A DNA stretch of 64,000 nucleotides. It comes from Oscillospiraceae bacterium (GTDB lineage: Bacteria > Bacillota > Clostridia > Oscillospirales > CAG-272). The DNA is taken from assembly GCA_015064395.1 (NCBI GenBank), contig SVSH01000011.1, positions 1 to 64,000 on the forward strand, given 5' to 3'. Positions 18,963 to 29,526 of the stretch are shown here, piece after piece. The position numbers were made by a program, and so were the translations under genes. Numbering within the stretch: the stretch's first letter is position 1; each line of letters opens with the position of its first letter. The notes beneath the pieces were generated by a model that was not told the DNA's origin, made no database searches, and worked only from the letters and a program-made list of their open reading frames with translations.

Positions 18963-19133
18963 CAATCAAGTTTTTAGTCAAGTTTTTTTCAAAAAACTTG
19001 CGGTGGCCGGAGGCAGCGCCTCCGGTCGCTCGCCGCAGCGAGCGAAATTCCTATGCCCACAAAGCGCCCGAAGGGGTGAATGCTGCATCGTACGCGATGC
19101 AGCAGAGGGGAAACCACAAGTGGGGTTTCCCCT
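18963..19133 (+). repeat. family-B structured repeat, copy B1
   Basis: shares block order with 50508-50669: TCAAG..TTTTTCAAAA..CTTGC, paired hairpins, AGCGCCCGAAGGGGTGAAT, variable hairpin, AGAGGGGAAACCACAAGTGGGGTTTCCCC. Confidence 0.88.
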
Positions 19134-19141
19134 TCTCCCTT

Positions 19142-19861
19142 TCACTCCTCGCTCTCCTCTGCAACCTCGAAGGGTAAGACGATCTTGTCGTTCTTATTTT
19201 CCGCATGAACGACCTCGATCTTATAGACGCCCGGCTTGACCTGGCTGCTGACCTTCCATTCCCAAACGAGACTTCCGTCCTCGGCCGCCACGAGGGGCGC
19301 GAGCGCCTTTGCCGTCGACACACCGCCGGCATAATACACCTTGATCTTGTATTGCTCGCCCGGCATTCCAAACACACTGACTCTGCCCATGCCTCCCGGG
19401 GCTACTGCCGCCGTGTGGACATCAAGCGTGATGGTCGAGGGTATCGCGTCTTCGTCTGCCTCGTCCCCGTTCGTGTCGCCCTCATCGTCGACAGACTCGC
19501 TGATGGCAGGCACTTCGCCATACAGCACCACCCCGGCCTTCGAGATGGCGGCAACGCTACCGTCGTCCTTCATGTAAACGTCCACGGTCGCCTCGCCCAT
19601 CCAAATGTGGTAGTAAGCTCTGTCGGCATCGTCCGTCGCGGGATAGGCAAACAGCACCTCGCCCGCCATGCCCTGCTCTATCAGCAGATCGAGCAGCGCT
19701 TCCGCTTGCCACTCGTCAAGGGTCATCGCCTCTGAAAGACAAGAGAGCGAGGATGCACGCATGTCTCCTTCAGATGCGCCCAAGTCCGGTCGCTCGGGGG
19801 CACATCCCGCAAACAACGACAACAAGAGCACCAAAGCAAACAAAACGAACCTGTGCTTCAT
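19142..19861 (-). CDS. hypothetical lipoprotein
   Basis: lipobox LFAGC; 4-nt overlap with upstream XRE gene. Confidence 0.8.
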   Translation of the reverse strand: MKHRFVLFALVLLLSLFAGCAPERPDLGASEGDMRASSLSCLSEAMTLDEWQAEALLDLLIEQGMAGEVLFAYPATDDADRAYYHIWMGEATVDVYMKDDGSVAAISKAGVVLYGEVPAISESVDDEGDTNGDEADEDAIPSTITLDVHTAAVAPGGMGRVSVFGMPGEQYKIKVYYAGGVSTAKALAPLVAAEDGSLVWEWKVSSQVKPGVYKIEVVHAENKNDKIVLPFEVAEESEE

Positions 19862-20115
19862 GCTTTATCTCCCCGATCCTTCGTTACGCTACGGGATTTG
19901 ACGCGAGGAACGGGATTGGGAACGCACACCAAAACCTCGCCCAGATCGCACTGCAACGCCTCGCAGATCAGGTCAAAGTGCTCCAGGTTGATGCGCTCCG
20001 CCAGCTCGTGATAATATTCGTTGATGGTAGACGGACGAATGCCCGTCGCACGGGCCAGATCCGCTTGTGTCCACCGCATTTCACCTAATTTTTTAGATAG
20101 CAAAATTCGTATCAT
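19858..20115 (-). CDS. XRE/Cro-family regulator
   Basis: HTH RWTQADLARATGIRPSTINEYYH; internal Met with RBS. Confidence 0.88.
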   Translation of the reverse strand: MIRILLSKKLGEMRWTQADLARATGIRPSTINEYYHELAERINLEHFDLICEALQCDLGEVLVCVPNPVPRVKSRSVTKDRGDKA

Positions 20116-20133
20116 GTCGCACCTCCGCTTTTT

Positions 20134-20186
20134 GTTATATTCTAACAAAATTCGATCATTTTGACATTAATTTGTTATAAAATAAC
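20134..20186. promoter_or_regulatory. candidate operator pair for the adjacent XRE regulator
   Basis: GTTA-TATTC-TAAC (20134-20146) and GTTA-TAAAA-TAAC (20174-20186), centres 40 bp apart, upstream of the XRE start. Confidence 0.55.
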
Positions 20187-20326
20187 GGTTTTCGTTATTT
20201 TTCGGCATAATTCAGCGTGCCAGATATTTTACTACTTTTTTGTGGATCACTCTTGCAAGTCGAAGGGTTTTCGTATATAATAGGATAAAGTACTGTTTAT
20301 ATTAAGGAAGAAGGAGGCTTGGTGCC

Positions 20327-21760
20327 ATGTCACGGACGATCGATCCCCATACCGCACCCTTGCCCGGCGGCCGCTTGGCCGATCTGGCAACCGACGCACC
20401 CGTATGCGTGCTGGGCTTTGGCATTTCCAATCGCCCCCTTGTACATATTCTCCGCCGTCTCACCCCGCATTTGACCGTCTACGACAGCCGCACACCCGAG
20501 GAATTGGGAGAGGAGGCACTCGAGGCACAGATGGCCGGCGTGCGCTTTACGACCGACCCCCAAGCGGCGATGGAACCGCCCCCCGCCCTCATTTTCCGCA
20601 CCCCCGGCATTCGTCCCGACCATCCCGCCATTCTCTCGGCGGTGGCGCAGGGAGCGGAACTGACGAGCGAGATGGCCTGGTTTTTGGAGATCACTCCCGC
20701 CACCGTGCTGGGCATTACCGGCTCGGACGGTAAGACGACTACCTCCACCCTGACTGCCAAGATGCTGGAAGCGGCAGGCAAGACCGTTTACCTTGGCGGC
20801 AACATCGGTCAGCCCCTTTTGCCGCTCGCCCCCCTGATGACAGCCGACGATTTTGCCGTGGTGGAGTTGTCCAGTTTTCAACTCATGGACCTGCCGCCGC
20901 ATTGCGTTCCGCATCGCGCGGTACTCACCAACGTAACCCCCAACCATCTCAACTGGCATCCTGATATGCGGGAATACACCCTCGCCAAGACCCACATTTA
21001 TGCGGGAAAGCGCTGTGAGCGCCTGGTGACCAACGCCGACAATGAGACCACCGCGGCCCTGGCCGCCGCCGAGGTCGGCACGAGACAGGTGATAACCTTT
21101 TCTACCCGCCAAGACCTCTCCCAAGGCAGGTCTCTTTGCCTCAAGGACGGTCACATCACGCTCCGTCAAGACGGGGGGGACACGCCGCTGTTGTCCCTTG
21201 ACGACATTCGCCTGCCCGGCGAGCACAACGTGCAAAACTACATGAGCGCCCTGGGGCTTGTCCACGATCTTCTCCCCCCCGATGCCATTCGCACCGTGGC
21301 AACCACCTTCGGTGGCGTCGCGCATCGTCTGGAGGCCGTCCGACAGCGCCGCGGCGTGACCTACTATAACAGCTCCATCGACTCCACCCCCGCCCGCACA
21401 ACGGCCGCGCTGTCGGCGCTGACTCAACCCGTGGTGGCCATCTGCGGCGGCTATGACAAAGGGATCGATTTTGCCCCCTTGGCCGACGCGCTCTGCACCC
21501 GCGTTCGGGCAGTTGTCCTGACGGGTGCAACCGCCGACAAGATATACCGCGCCATCCTTTCCTGCCCCGTATACGACGAGCACCTCTTGACCGTTGTGCG
21601 CGAGCCCGATTTTGAAAAAGCCGTGCTCGCCGCCTCAGCCCTTGCCAATCCCGGCGATGCCGTTCTGCTCTCCCCCGCCTGCGCCAGCTTTGACGCATTC
21701 CCCAATTTTGAAGTGCGGGGACATACCTTTACACGAATTGTAAACAACATGGAAGAATAA
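20327..21760 (+). CDS. murD: UDP-N-acetylmuramoyl-L-alanine--D-glutamate ligase
   Basis: Mur ligase motif GITGSDGKTTTSTL, PNHLNWH. Confidence 0.95.
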   Translation: MSRTIDPHTAPLPGGRLADLATDAPVCVLGFGISNRPLVHILRRLTPHLTVYDSRTPEELGEEALEAQMAGVRFTTDPQAAMEPPPALIFRTPGIRPDHPAILSAVAQGAELTSEMAWFLEITPATVLGITGSDGKTTTSTLTAKMLEAAGKTVYLGGNIGQPLLPLAPLMTADDFAVVELSSFQLMDLPPHCVPHRAVLTNVTPNHLNWHPDMREYTLAKTHIYAGKRCERLVTNADNETTAALAAAEVGTRQVITFSTRQDLSQGRSLCLKDGHITLRQDGGDTPLLSLDDIRLPGEHNVQNYMSALGLVHDLLPPDAIRTVATTFGGVAHRLEAVRQRRGVTYYNSSIDSTPARTTAALSALTQPVVAICGGYDKGIDFAPLADALCTRVRAVVLTGATADKIYRAILSCPVYDEHLLTVVREPDFEKAVLAASALANPGDAVLLSPACASFDAFPNFEVRGHTFTRIVNNMEE

Positions 21761-21774
21761 AAAGGAGGACTCTC

Positions 21775-22674
21775 ATGCAAAACCAACATATCCCCCCTTG
21801 TGCCAAGGAGACACGCGCGCTGGCACGCGAAACACTGAAGGGCCAGTGGCCCATCGCCATTCTGGTCAATTTCCTGGCGGGAATTCTGGGCGGTTCCGGC
21901 AGTAGCTCGCCCCAATTCAACGTAGACCTCAGCGGTCTTGACTTCAACGTTGACCTGCCCACGCCCCCCTCCGACGACATTGGCATCATCGGCGGTTCTG
22001 ATTTTGCCGTCCAGTTTTCGACCGCTTTGCAGTCGCTGTGGCCTATCTTGATCCCCTTTGTGATTTCCGTCCTGGCCGTTTCGCTTGTCTTTCTTGTCAT
22101 CGGCCCTTGCATTCACTGGGGGCTGTGCCGCTTCCGCCTGGGCTTGGTAGACGGGGAGCAACCGGGTGTCGGCACGCTGTTTTCCGGCTTTGGTAATATG
22201 TTCCTCAAGGCACTGGGACTTTCGCTGGTGCAGGCCGTGATCATCTTTCTGATATCGCTCGCCGTCTTCATTCCCGCCATGGTGATTGGCATCGTCTCCG
22301 CCATCTTTGAGACCACGGTGGTGTTGATCCCGTTGATCTTTGTGATCGCCATTGCCGGTTCTGCCGCTATGATCATTGTTGCCTACCGCTTCAGCATGAG
22401 CTTTTACATTTTGGCCGACAACCCCGACATGGACATTATGGGCACGCTGCACGAGTCGGCCCGCATGATGAAGGGCAATAAGTGGCGCCTGTTTTGCCTG
22501 CAGATCAGCTTTATCGGCTGGTCGCTGCTCTGCGTGCTGACGGGCGGCTTGGGAGCGATCGTACTGGCTCCCTACACCGGACAAGCCGAGGCTGTCTTTT
22601 ATCATCACGTCTCGGGCCGTGCCGCCGTTCGCGAGGCAGTGGAGGAATTGGCAGAGATCAGTGAGGGATTGTAA
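21775..22674 (+). CDS. DUF975-like integral membrane protein
   Basis: N-terminal ARETLKGQWPIAI and multiple TM segments. Confidence 0.75.
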   Translation: MQNQHIPPCAKETRALARETLKGQWPIAILVNFLAGILGGSGSSSPQFNVDLSGLDFNVDLPTPPSDDIGIIGGSDFAVQFSTALQSLWPILIPFVISVLAVSLVFLVIGPCIHWGLCRFRLGLVDGEQPGVGTLFSGFGNMFLKALGLSLVQAVIIFLISLAVFIPAMVIGIVSAIFETTVVLIPLIFVIAIAGSAAMIIVAYRFSMSFYILADNPDMDIMGTLHESARMMKGNKWRLFCLQISFIGWSLLCVLTGGLGAIVLAPYTGQAEAVFYHHVSGRAAVREAVEELAEISEGL

Positions 22675-22682
22675 TCAGGTTT

Positions 22683-23165
22683 TTCACAAATCCTCCTACA
22701 GCCTCGCACAGCTCACCTCGACTTCGTCGAGCTGCGCGCGCTCGGTGACAAGTATATGTTACTTCTTGCCTCGTGGCAAGAAGTAACCAAGAAACACGCC
22801 AAAGGGCCTAATGCCCTTTGGATTCCCGCAGTGCGCCACGGTGAAATAAATTTCACCTGATTGTGGCGCAAAAGCATACATCTTCAGCGCTTGCAAACGC
22901 GAGTTAAAGAAACTCGCGCTCACTTCAGAGCAAAAGCCCTTGCTTTCTCTGCCTGCCGCTCGTGTAGGCTAAAGTTGAGGCACAGCATTAAAGGTTTATA
23001 TGTGATCTCTCTTGTTCCTCTTTGAAGAGCGGCAATGCCGGGGGTTCCCAGGGGGAACGCCTGGGTTCATTTTCTTGGTTACTTCTTTGTTGAATGACAA
23101 AGAAGTAACATTATGCCAACGCCGCCGCGTTGTGGCGGCGACAAACAAAAGAAGAAGTTGTTACA
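22683..23165 (-). repeat. family-A mosaic hairpin repeat, copy A3
   Basis: core CTTGCTTTCTCTGCCTGCCGCTCGTG..GAGGCACAGCA; hairpins 22758-22787, 23078-23109. Confidence 0.9.
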
Positions 23166-23206
23166 CTATCAGATAAACCAAATCATCTCCCCCCGAAAGG
23201 AACACC

Positions 23207-24466
23207 ATGCAGTATTCAAATGAAATTCTAACCCTTGCCGCCAAGGCAGAAAAAGACCTTGCCCCCCATTTTGCCCGCATCGACCGCATCGCCTTTGAAA
23301 ACACCCAACGCGTCATGGATGCTTTCCGTGAATTTCGCGTTTCCGACTCCATGTTTGGCTCTACCTCGGGCTACGGCTACGATGACCGTGGCCGAGACAC
23401 GCTCGACGAGATCTGGGCAAGCGTCATGGGCGCCGAAGCCGCCTTTGTCCGTCAGCAGATTGTCAGCGGCACACAGGCCCTGACCATCGGACTGTTCGGC
23501 CTGCTCCGCCCGGGCGACCTGATGCTGTCCGTTGCAGGCAAGCCCTACGACACACTGGAGGAGGTCATCGGCATCGTTGGCACCCCCGGCGACGGCTCCT
23601 TGCGCGATTTTGGCGTGGACTACGCCCAGATCGATCTGACAAAGGAGGGCAAATTTGACTTCCCTGCCATTCGCGAGGCACTTCTTGCCAATATGGGAAG
23701 AGTTAAGATGGTGTTCGTTCAGCGCTCCAAGGGATACCTCAACCGCCGCACGCTGACGGTGGACGAGATCGGTGAGCTCGTTACCTTTGTCAAGAGCATC
23801 TCGCCCGACTCTTACGTCGTTGTCGATAACTGCTACGGCGAGTTTGTCGAGGACCGCGAGCCCACTGCCGTTGGCGCCGATATGATTATCGGCTCACTCA
23901 TCAAAAACCCCGGTGGCGGCATGGCCGAGACGGGCGGCTATATTGCCGGTACTCGCCGCGCCGTCGAGCTGGCCAGCTACCGTCTGACCTCGGTTGGCTG
24001 CGGCACGGAGGTGGGCGCGACGTTGGGACAGAATAAAATGATGTACAAGGGGCTGTTCTACGCCCCCCATACCGTCGCCCAAGCCCTCAAGAGCGCACAT
24101 CTGGTCGCCTACCTGTTCGAGCAGCTGGGCTGTGCCGTCGAGCCGCGTTGGGACGAGGCTCGCTCGGATATTATCCAAACCGTCATCACAGGCTCTGCCG
24201 AGGGCCTTTGCGCCTTCTGCCGCGGCATTCAGGCGGGGTCGCCTGTCGATTCGTTCGTCACGCCCGAGCCTTGGGCAATGCCGGGCTATACCGACGAGGT
24301 CATCATGGCCGCGGGTGCCTTTACCCAAGGCTCGTCCATCGAGATGAGCGCGGACGGTCCGCTCCGCCCCCCCTACACCGCCTATTTCCAGGGCGGTCTG
24401 ACCTATGAGAGCGCCAAGATCGGCATTCTTGCCGCCGCTGACCGGCTGTTGCAGAGCAAAGCATAA
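23207..24466 (+). CDS. methionine gamma-lyase family / aluminium-resistance-type PLP enzyme
   Basis: GYGYDDRGRDTLDEIWASVMGAEAAFVRQQIVSGTQAL. Confidence 0.9.
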   Translation: MQYSNEILTLAAKAEKDLAPHFARIDRIAFENTQRVMDAFREFRVSDSMFGSTSGYGYDDRGRDTLDEIWASVMGAEAAFVRQQIVSGTQALTIGLFGLLRPGDLMLSVAGKPYDTLEEVIGIVGTPGDGSLRDFGVDYAQIDLTKEGKFDFPAIREALLANMGRVKMVFVQRSKGYLNRRTLTVDEIGELVTFVKSISPDSYVVVDNCYGEFVEDREPTAVGADMIIGSLIKNPGGGMAETGGYIAGTRRAVELASYRLTSVGCGTEVGATLGQNKMMYKGLFYAPHTVAQALKSAHLVAYLFEQLGCAVEPRWDEARSDIIQTVITGSAEGLCAFCRGIQAGSPVDSFVTPEPWAMPGYTDEVIMAAGAFTQGSSIEMSADGPLRPPYTAYFQGGLTYESAKIGILAAADRLLQSKA

Positions 24467-24561
24467 AAGACACGAAAAGTTTACGATTGTCCCCTATTTT
24501 CGTCATGTCTTTGTGTTATGCTGATCCCAGAAATTCAAAACCACGGAAGGACATTTGATCC

Positions 24562-25614
24562 ATGAAACAACGCTTACTGCGTACGCTTACGCTACTTTTG
24601 GCCGTCTGCCTGCTCGGCGCTTGCCTGATCGGCTGTAAATCGCTCGAGGACGCTGACCTGCCCGAAAATATGAAGCATGCCACCGTCGAGGGCGCCTACT
24701 ATCGACTGTATCTCCCCAACGACTGGAATCTGCTGACCGAAACGGGCGTCTCGGGCGGCTACGCCTCGATGCAGAACAAGGCGGTGATCTACGTTAAGGA
24801 ATATGACAATCCCGACGCGCTGACGGCGGCCGACTTTTGGTCTGCCTTTCTCGTTCCTGCTCTGCTCCAAACCTTTGATGACGGTCAGGACGTTTCGTCT
24901 CTGACCCCAATGGAGACCAAGCTGAACGAGCACGACGCCCTTGCCATCGCCTACGAGGGCACCCGTGAAATGGTGACCTATCAAGGTCAGGACGTCGTCT
25001 GCCCCAAGGGCAACAAAATTTACGTTCTGACGTATTGTGCAAGAAAGGACCTGTACGAGGGCTATCTGGGTGTATTTGACACCGTCAAAACCAACTTTGC
25101 CTTTAAGGACACGCCGTTTGAGCCCGAGGAGCCCATCAACACGGTTGATCCCGATGCCGAAGCCCCCGAGGGTATGCAGCTGGCATCCAACGACGACGTG
25201 GCTTATCGCTTCTACGTTCCCAAGAGTTGGGTACTGGACAAGAACCTCCCCACCTCGTCGGCATACGTCTCCGAGAGTGACCGCTCCAACGTGAACGTGA
25301 CCGTGTATATGCCCGACGAGGGCGCGTTTGCCACAGTGGATGATTATTTCAACTTCTGCTTGGACGAGCTCAAGCAGGCTATGACCATCCAAGGCGAGGT
25401 TGAGAGCGAGGAGATCACGATAGACGGTCGCAAAGGAAAGATATATCGCTACACCGCAAACCTCCAGGGCAGAACCTACCGTTTCGCCCAGGCGATCGCT
25501 TCTTATCGCGGCATGATCTACACCGTGACCTACACGGCCACGCCGGACGCCTTCGGCACTCACTACCAGACATATCTCGATATTCTCTCTGCCTTTGATT
25601 TCAGAGGAAACTGA
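24562..25614 (+). CDS. lipoprotein with two PsbP-like domains
   Basis: lipobox LIGC; duplicated Y(R)LYLPNDW / YRFYVPKSW. Confidence 0.75.
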   Translation: MKQRLLRTLTLLLAVCLLGACLIGCKSLEDADLPENMKHATVEGAYYRLYLPNDWNLLTETGVSGGYASMQNKAVIYVKEYDNPDALTAADFWSAFLVPALLQTFDDGQDVSSLTPMETKLNEHDALAIAYEGTREMVTYQGQDVVCPKGNKIYVLTYCARKDLYEGYLGVFDTVKTNFAFKDTPFEPEEPINTVDPDAEAPEGMQLASNDDVAYRFYVPKSWVLDKNLPTSSAYVSESDRSNVNVTVYMPDEGAFATVDDYFNFCLDELKQAMTIQGEVESEEITIDGRKGKIYRYTANLQGRTYRFAQAIASYRGMIYTVTYTATPDAFGTHYQTYLDILSAFDFRGN

Positions 25615-25615
25615 T

Positions 25616-26779
25616 ATGAATCCGATTTATCTTGATAACAGCGCGACCACGGCCCTCTCGCCCGCCGCCAAGCAGGCTATGATCGAGGCCATGGATTGCT
25701 ACGGCAACCCCTCCTCGCTGCATACGGTAGGGCGAACAGCGGCCGCTATGCTCAACACGGCACGCGCCTCTATCGCCACCTCTCTGGGGTTGCGTCGCCT
25801 CGCCCCCGGCGAGCTGGTCTTCACCTCCTGCGGAAGTGAAGCCAACAGCCTGGCCCTTTTGGGAACGGCCTACGCCAAAGCCCGCCGAACTGCCAACCGT
25901 ATTATCACCACTGATTCAGAGCATCCCGCCGTGGAAAACGTGATGGGACAGCTGGAAAAGGATGGCTTTGAGATCATCCGTATCGCCACGCGCGGCGGCG
26001 TTTTGGACATGGAACAGCTGGACCGCGCCCTCAACGACCGCGTATTTATGATCAGCATGATGATGGTCAACAACGAAACGGGGGCTTTATACGACGTCAA
26101 GCGCGCCTTTTCGCTCGCTCGCACCCGCTCGCCCGGCGTCATCACCCACACCGATGCCGTTCAAGGCTATCTCAAGTGCCGTTTCACGCCGGCCTCTCTT
26201 GGCGCGGATCTGGTCACGGTCAGTGCCCACAAGGTGCACGGCCCCAAGGGCGTCGGCGCGTTGTATATCAATCCCGCCCTGCTCAAGGCCAAGCAGATCG
26301 TCCCCCGTCTTTTGGGCGGCGGACAGGAAAACGGCCTGCGCTCGGGCACGGAAAACCTGCCCGGCATTGCCGCCTTTGGTGCGTCTGTCGCCGAGCTGTA
26401 TCCCCGCCTGGATGGGGATATCGCCCACATGAGTACCTTGCGTGACCGTCTGATCGCGGGTCTGCAAGCGATCGGAGTGGGAGTCAAATTACCCGCCGGT
26501 GCCAGCGCCCCTCACATCGTCAATTTGACGTTGCCCAATATCAAAAGTGAGGTCATGCTTCACTTTTTGGATGCGCGCGGCATTTGTGTCTCGGCAGGCT
26601 CTGCCTGCTCGACGCACGCACGAGGCATCAGCCGTGCTCTCCTTGCCTTTGGCGCGACCGAGCGGGAGGCCGACTGCTCCCTTCGCGTCAGCCTGTGCGA
26701 GACCAACACACAAGAGGAGATCGACGCCCTGCTTGCCGCCGTTGGCGAGGGTCTTGCGTCGCTCATTCGTATCAAATGA
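25616..26779 (+). CDS. cysteine desulfurase (NifS/IscS family)
   Basis: YLDNSATT, SAHKVHGPKGVGALY, SAGSACST. Confidence 0.93.
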   Translation: MNPIYLDNSATTALSPAAKQAMIEAMDCYGNPSSLHTVGRTAAAMLNTARASIATSLGLRRLAPGELVFTSCGSEANSLALLGTAYAKARRTANRIITTDSEHPAVENVMGQLEKDGFEIIRIATRGGVLDMEQLDRALNDRVFMISMMMVNNETGALYDVKRAFSLARTRSPGVITHTDAVQGYLKCRFTPASLGADLVTVSAHKVHGPKGVGALYINPALLKAKQIVPRLLGGGQENGLRSGTENLPGIAAFGASVAELYPRLDGDIAHMSTLRDRLIAGLQAIGVGVKLPAGASAPHIVNLTLPNIKSEVMLHFLDARGICVSAGSACSTHARGISRALLAFGATEREADCSLRVSLCETNTQEEIDALLAAVGEGLASLIRIK

Positions 26780-26856
26780 TCTCTATTCGCGGGAACACCG
26801 TGAATATGATATAAAAAAACAAGCAATAATGAATAAAAAGTATGGAGGAACACATC

Positions 26857-27516
26857 ATGAAAACTTACAAATGCAAAGTATGCGGCGAGATTTTCCAGGT
26901 CCCCGAAGGCGAGACCGCCGTATGCCCCCGTTGCCACGTGATCGGTGACAAGCTGGAGGAGGTCGTTGCAAACGACAAGAAGACCAAGTATGCAGGCACC
27001 CAGACTGAAAAGAACCTGCAGGCCGCCTTTGCCGGTGAGTCCCAGGCAAGAAACAAGTACACCTATTATGCATCCAAGGCCAAGAAGGAAGGCTACGAGC
27101 AGATCGCAGCCCTGTTCCTCAAGACGGCAGAGAACGAAAAGGAGCACGCCAAGATGTGGTTCAAGGAGCTGGCCGGCATCGGCGACACCGCCCAAAACCT
27201 GGCAGATGCCGCTGACGGTGAGAACTACGAATGGACGGACATGTACGCTGGCTTTGCCGAGACGGCAGAGAAGGAAGGTTTCCATGATTTGGCTCGCAAG
27301 TTCCGTCTGGTTGCCGCGATTGAGAAGCATCATGAGGAGCGTTATCGCGCTCTGCTTCGCAACGTTGAGACGGCACAGGTATTCGAAAAGAGCGAGGTCA
27401 AGGTTTGGGAGTGCCGCAACTGCGGACACATTGTCATTGGCACGAAGGCGCCCGAGGTTTGCCCCACTTGTGATCATCCGCAGAGTTATTTTGAGGTTCA
27501 TGCGGAGAATTATTAA
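26857..27516 (+). CDS. rubrerythrin with N- and C-terminal rubredoxin-like domains
   Basis: [12 protein letters not shown], ferritin-like EXXH repeats, [14 protein letters not shown]. Confidence 0.93.
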   Translation: MKTYKCKVCGEIFQVPEGETAVCPRCHVIGDKLEEVVANDKKTKYAGTQTEKNLQAAFAGESQARNKYTYYASKAKKEGYEQIAALFLKTAENEKEHAKMWFKELAGIGDTAQNLADAADGENYEWTDMYAGFAETAEKEGFHDLARKFRLVAAIEKHHEERYRALLRNVETAQVFEKSEVKVWECRNCGHIVIGTKAPEVCPTCDHPQSYFEVHAENY

Positions 27517-27521
27517 AATAG

Positions 27522-27559
27522 GCAAGGGAGATTTCCAAAAGGAAATCTCCCTTGTGTTT
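27522..27559. terminator. terminator
   Basis: CAAGGGAGATTTCC..GGAAATCTCCCTTG. Confidence 0.8.
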
Positions 27560-27560
27560 T

Positions 27561-28060
27561 AGCTAAATTTTAAACAACTTCTTCTATTGACGCGCGTACA
27601 GCTTCGCGCCGCGCTGTGCCGCATGGATGCCATTTCTTTGTCGTTCCACAAAGAAATGGCGAAAGAAAAGGAACCCGGACGTTCCCTCCGGGGCCTCCCT
27701 CCTTTGCCGCTCTGCAAAGAGAAAGACGAGAGGTTATATATACACTTTTCATGCTGTGCCTCCAATTTTGCCACCACGAGCGGCAGACAAAAAAAGCAAG
27801 AATTTTTGCCTTAAAGTGAGCGCGGTCTTTCTTTAAGCCGCGCTCGCAAGTGTTGAAGATGTAGGCTTTTGTGCCACCATCAGGCAAAAATTATTTTGCC
27901 GTGGCGCACTGCAGGGTTCCAAGGGACATTAGGTCCCTTGGCGCCTTTCTTCCGCCACTTCTTGGGGCGCGCCAAGAAGTGGCATTATTCGCACAGCGCG
28001 CCGCGTTGTGGCGCGCCCGGGAATAGGAAGCTAAATTTCAAACAACTTCTTTTACGGCCG
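27561..28060 (+). repeat. family-A repeat, copy A4, plus truncated start of another unit (28031-28060)
   Basis: GCTAAATTT(C/T)(A)AACAACTTCTT at 27561 and again at 28038; hairpins 27629-27660, 27954-27983. Confidence 0.9.
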
Positions 28061-28110
28061 CGCCGTCCGGCTACACAAGCTCCAAAACTTTAGTCTCCCC
28101 CTGCTCCTCG

Positions 28111-29526
28111 TCACTTCCCCACACAAAAATGGGAAAAGATCTCATGCACGACATCCTCTCCAATCTCTCTGCCATCCAGCTCTGACAGCGCAGACATTGC
28201 TGCCGTCAGATCCACACAGCACAGATCCATCGGGAGTCCCTCACACAAGGCATCCAGCGCACCGCGCAATGCCTCCGTCGCCCTTGTGACCGTCGCCATC
28301 TGTCGGGCGTTGACGACGACGGCGTCGTCGCGCAAGGAAAGCGAGCCGTCGACGAACAGCGTATCGACCAGGTCGGCAAGTGCCTCAATGCCCGCTCCGC
28401 TCTTGGCTGAGATGGTCATCGAATGCGCGATCTTAGCCGTGACGGCGGCACACACCTCGGAGGAGATTCGCGTATCGCAGACCGCATCGAATTTATTTAG
28501 CAGAGCGATTACGGTGCCTCTTGGCATATCGCGAGCCGCCAGCTCGTCGAGCAGAGCGTGCTCCTCGTCTGTCAAGGGGCGAGTGAGATCAAACAGCGCC
28601 AGGATCAGCTCGGCATCGTCCATCGCGCGGCGGGCGCGGTCAATTCCGATGCGCTCGACTTGATCCTCCGTGGCGCGAAGCCCTGCCGTATCGTAAAGGC
28701 GCAGCGTCACGCGCCCAAGGGTCGTCGTCTCGCTCAGAATGTCGCGTGTTGTGCCTTCGATGTCGGTCACAATGGCCGCTTCTCGTCCAAGCAATTGATT
28801 ATACAGCGAGCTCTTACCCACGTTGGTGCGACCGCAAATGACCGTCGGGATGCCCTCGGCGATGGCGTGACCGGTGCGATAGGTGCTGCCAAGCGCGATC
28901 AGTTCATCCTGCACCCGTTGAAGGCTTTCGATGATCTCCTCTCGACTCATTTCGCTCAGATCCTCGTCAGGAAAATCAATACAAGCCAGCACCGAGGTCA
29001 GCACCGTCCGCATCTGCTCGTAGCAGTCTCTGCTTCGCGCTTCCAATTTGCCGTGGAGTCCACCCAAGGCCAGCGTCATCTGTCCTTTGTTTTGCGCCTC
29101 AAGCAAAGATCCGATCGCCTCGGCGGCGCCAAGACCGATCTTGCCGTTGAGAAAGGCGCGGCGGGTAAATTCCCCCGGCTCGGCCATGCGTGCGCCGGCC
29201 GCCAGTAGCGCAGACAGAATGGTCTGCGTCAACAAAATGCCGCCGTGGCAGTTGATCTCCACCGTATCCTCGCCCGTAAAGGAAGCAGGCGCGCGGAAGA
29301 CGGTAGCCAGGCCATCGTCCACCGGTAGCCACTTCTCGCCCTCGGGAGCCAGGATCGTGCCGTAGGTGGCGGTACGCGCGGCAATCTCGTTCAGTTGCTT
29401 GCCGCTCTTGGGCAAAAACACGCGCGAGGCAACCTCGACAGCGCCGGCACCACTGACACGCAGGACTGCCACACCGCCCTTGCCGTGGGGCGTGCTGATG
29501 GCCGCTATGGTATCCAATAGTTTCAT
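28111..29526 (-). CDS. mnmE: tRNA uridine-5-carboxymethylaminomethyl(34) synthesis GTPase
   Basis: GRTNVGKSSLYN, GTTRD, C-terminal FCVGK. Confidence 0.96.
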   Translation of the reverse strand: MKLLDTIAAISTPHGKGGVAVLRVSGAGAVEVASRVFLPKSGKQLNEIAARTATYGTILAPEGEKWLPVDDGLATVFRAPASFTGEDTVEINCHGGILLTQTILSALLAAGARMAEPGEFTRRAFLNGKIGLGAAEAIGSLLEAQNKGQMTLALGGLHGKLEARSRDCYEQMRTVLTSVLACIDFPDEDLSEMSREEIIESLQRVQDELIALGSTYRTGHAIAEGIPTVICGRTNVGKSSLYNQLLGREAAIVTDIEGTTRDILSETTTLGRVTLRLYDTAGLRATEDQVERIGIDRARRAMDDAELILALFDLTRPLTDEEHALLDELAARDMPRGTVIALLNKFDAVCDTRISSEVCAAVTAKIAHSMTISAKSGAGIEALADLVDTLFVDGSLSLRDDAVVVNARQMATVTRATEALRGALDALCEGLPMDLCCVDLTAAMSALSELDGREIGEDVVHEIFSHFCVGK

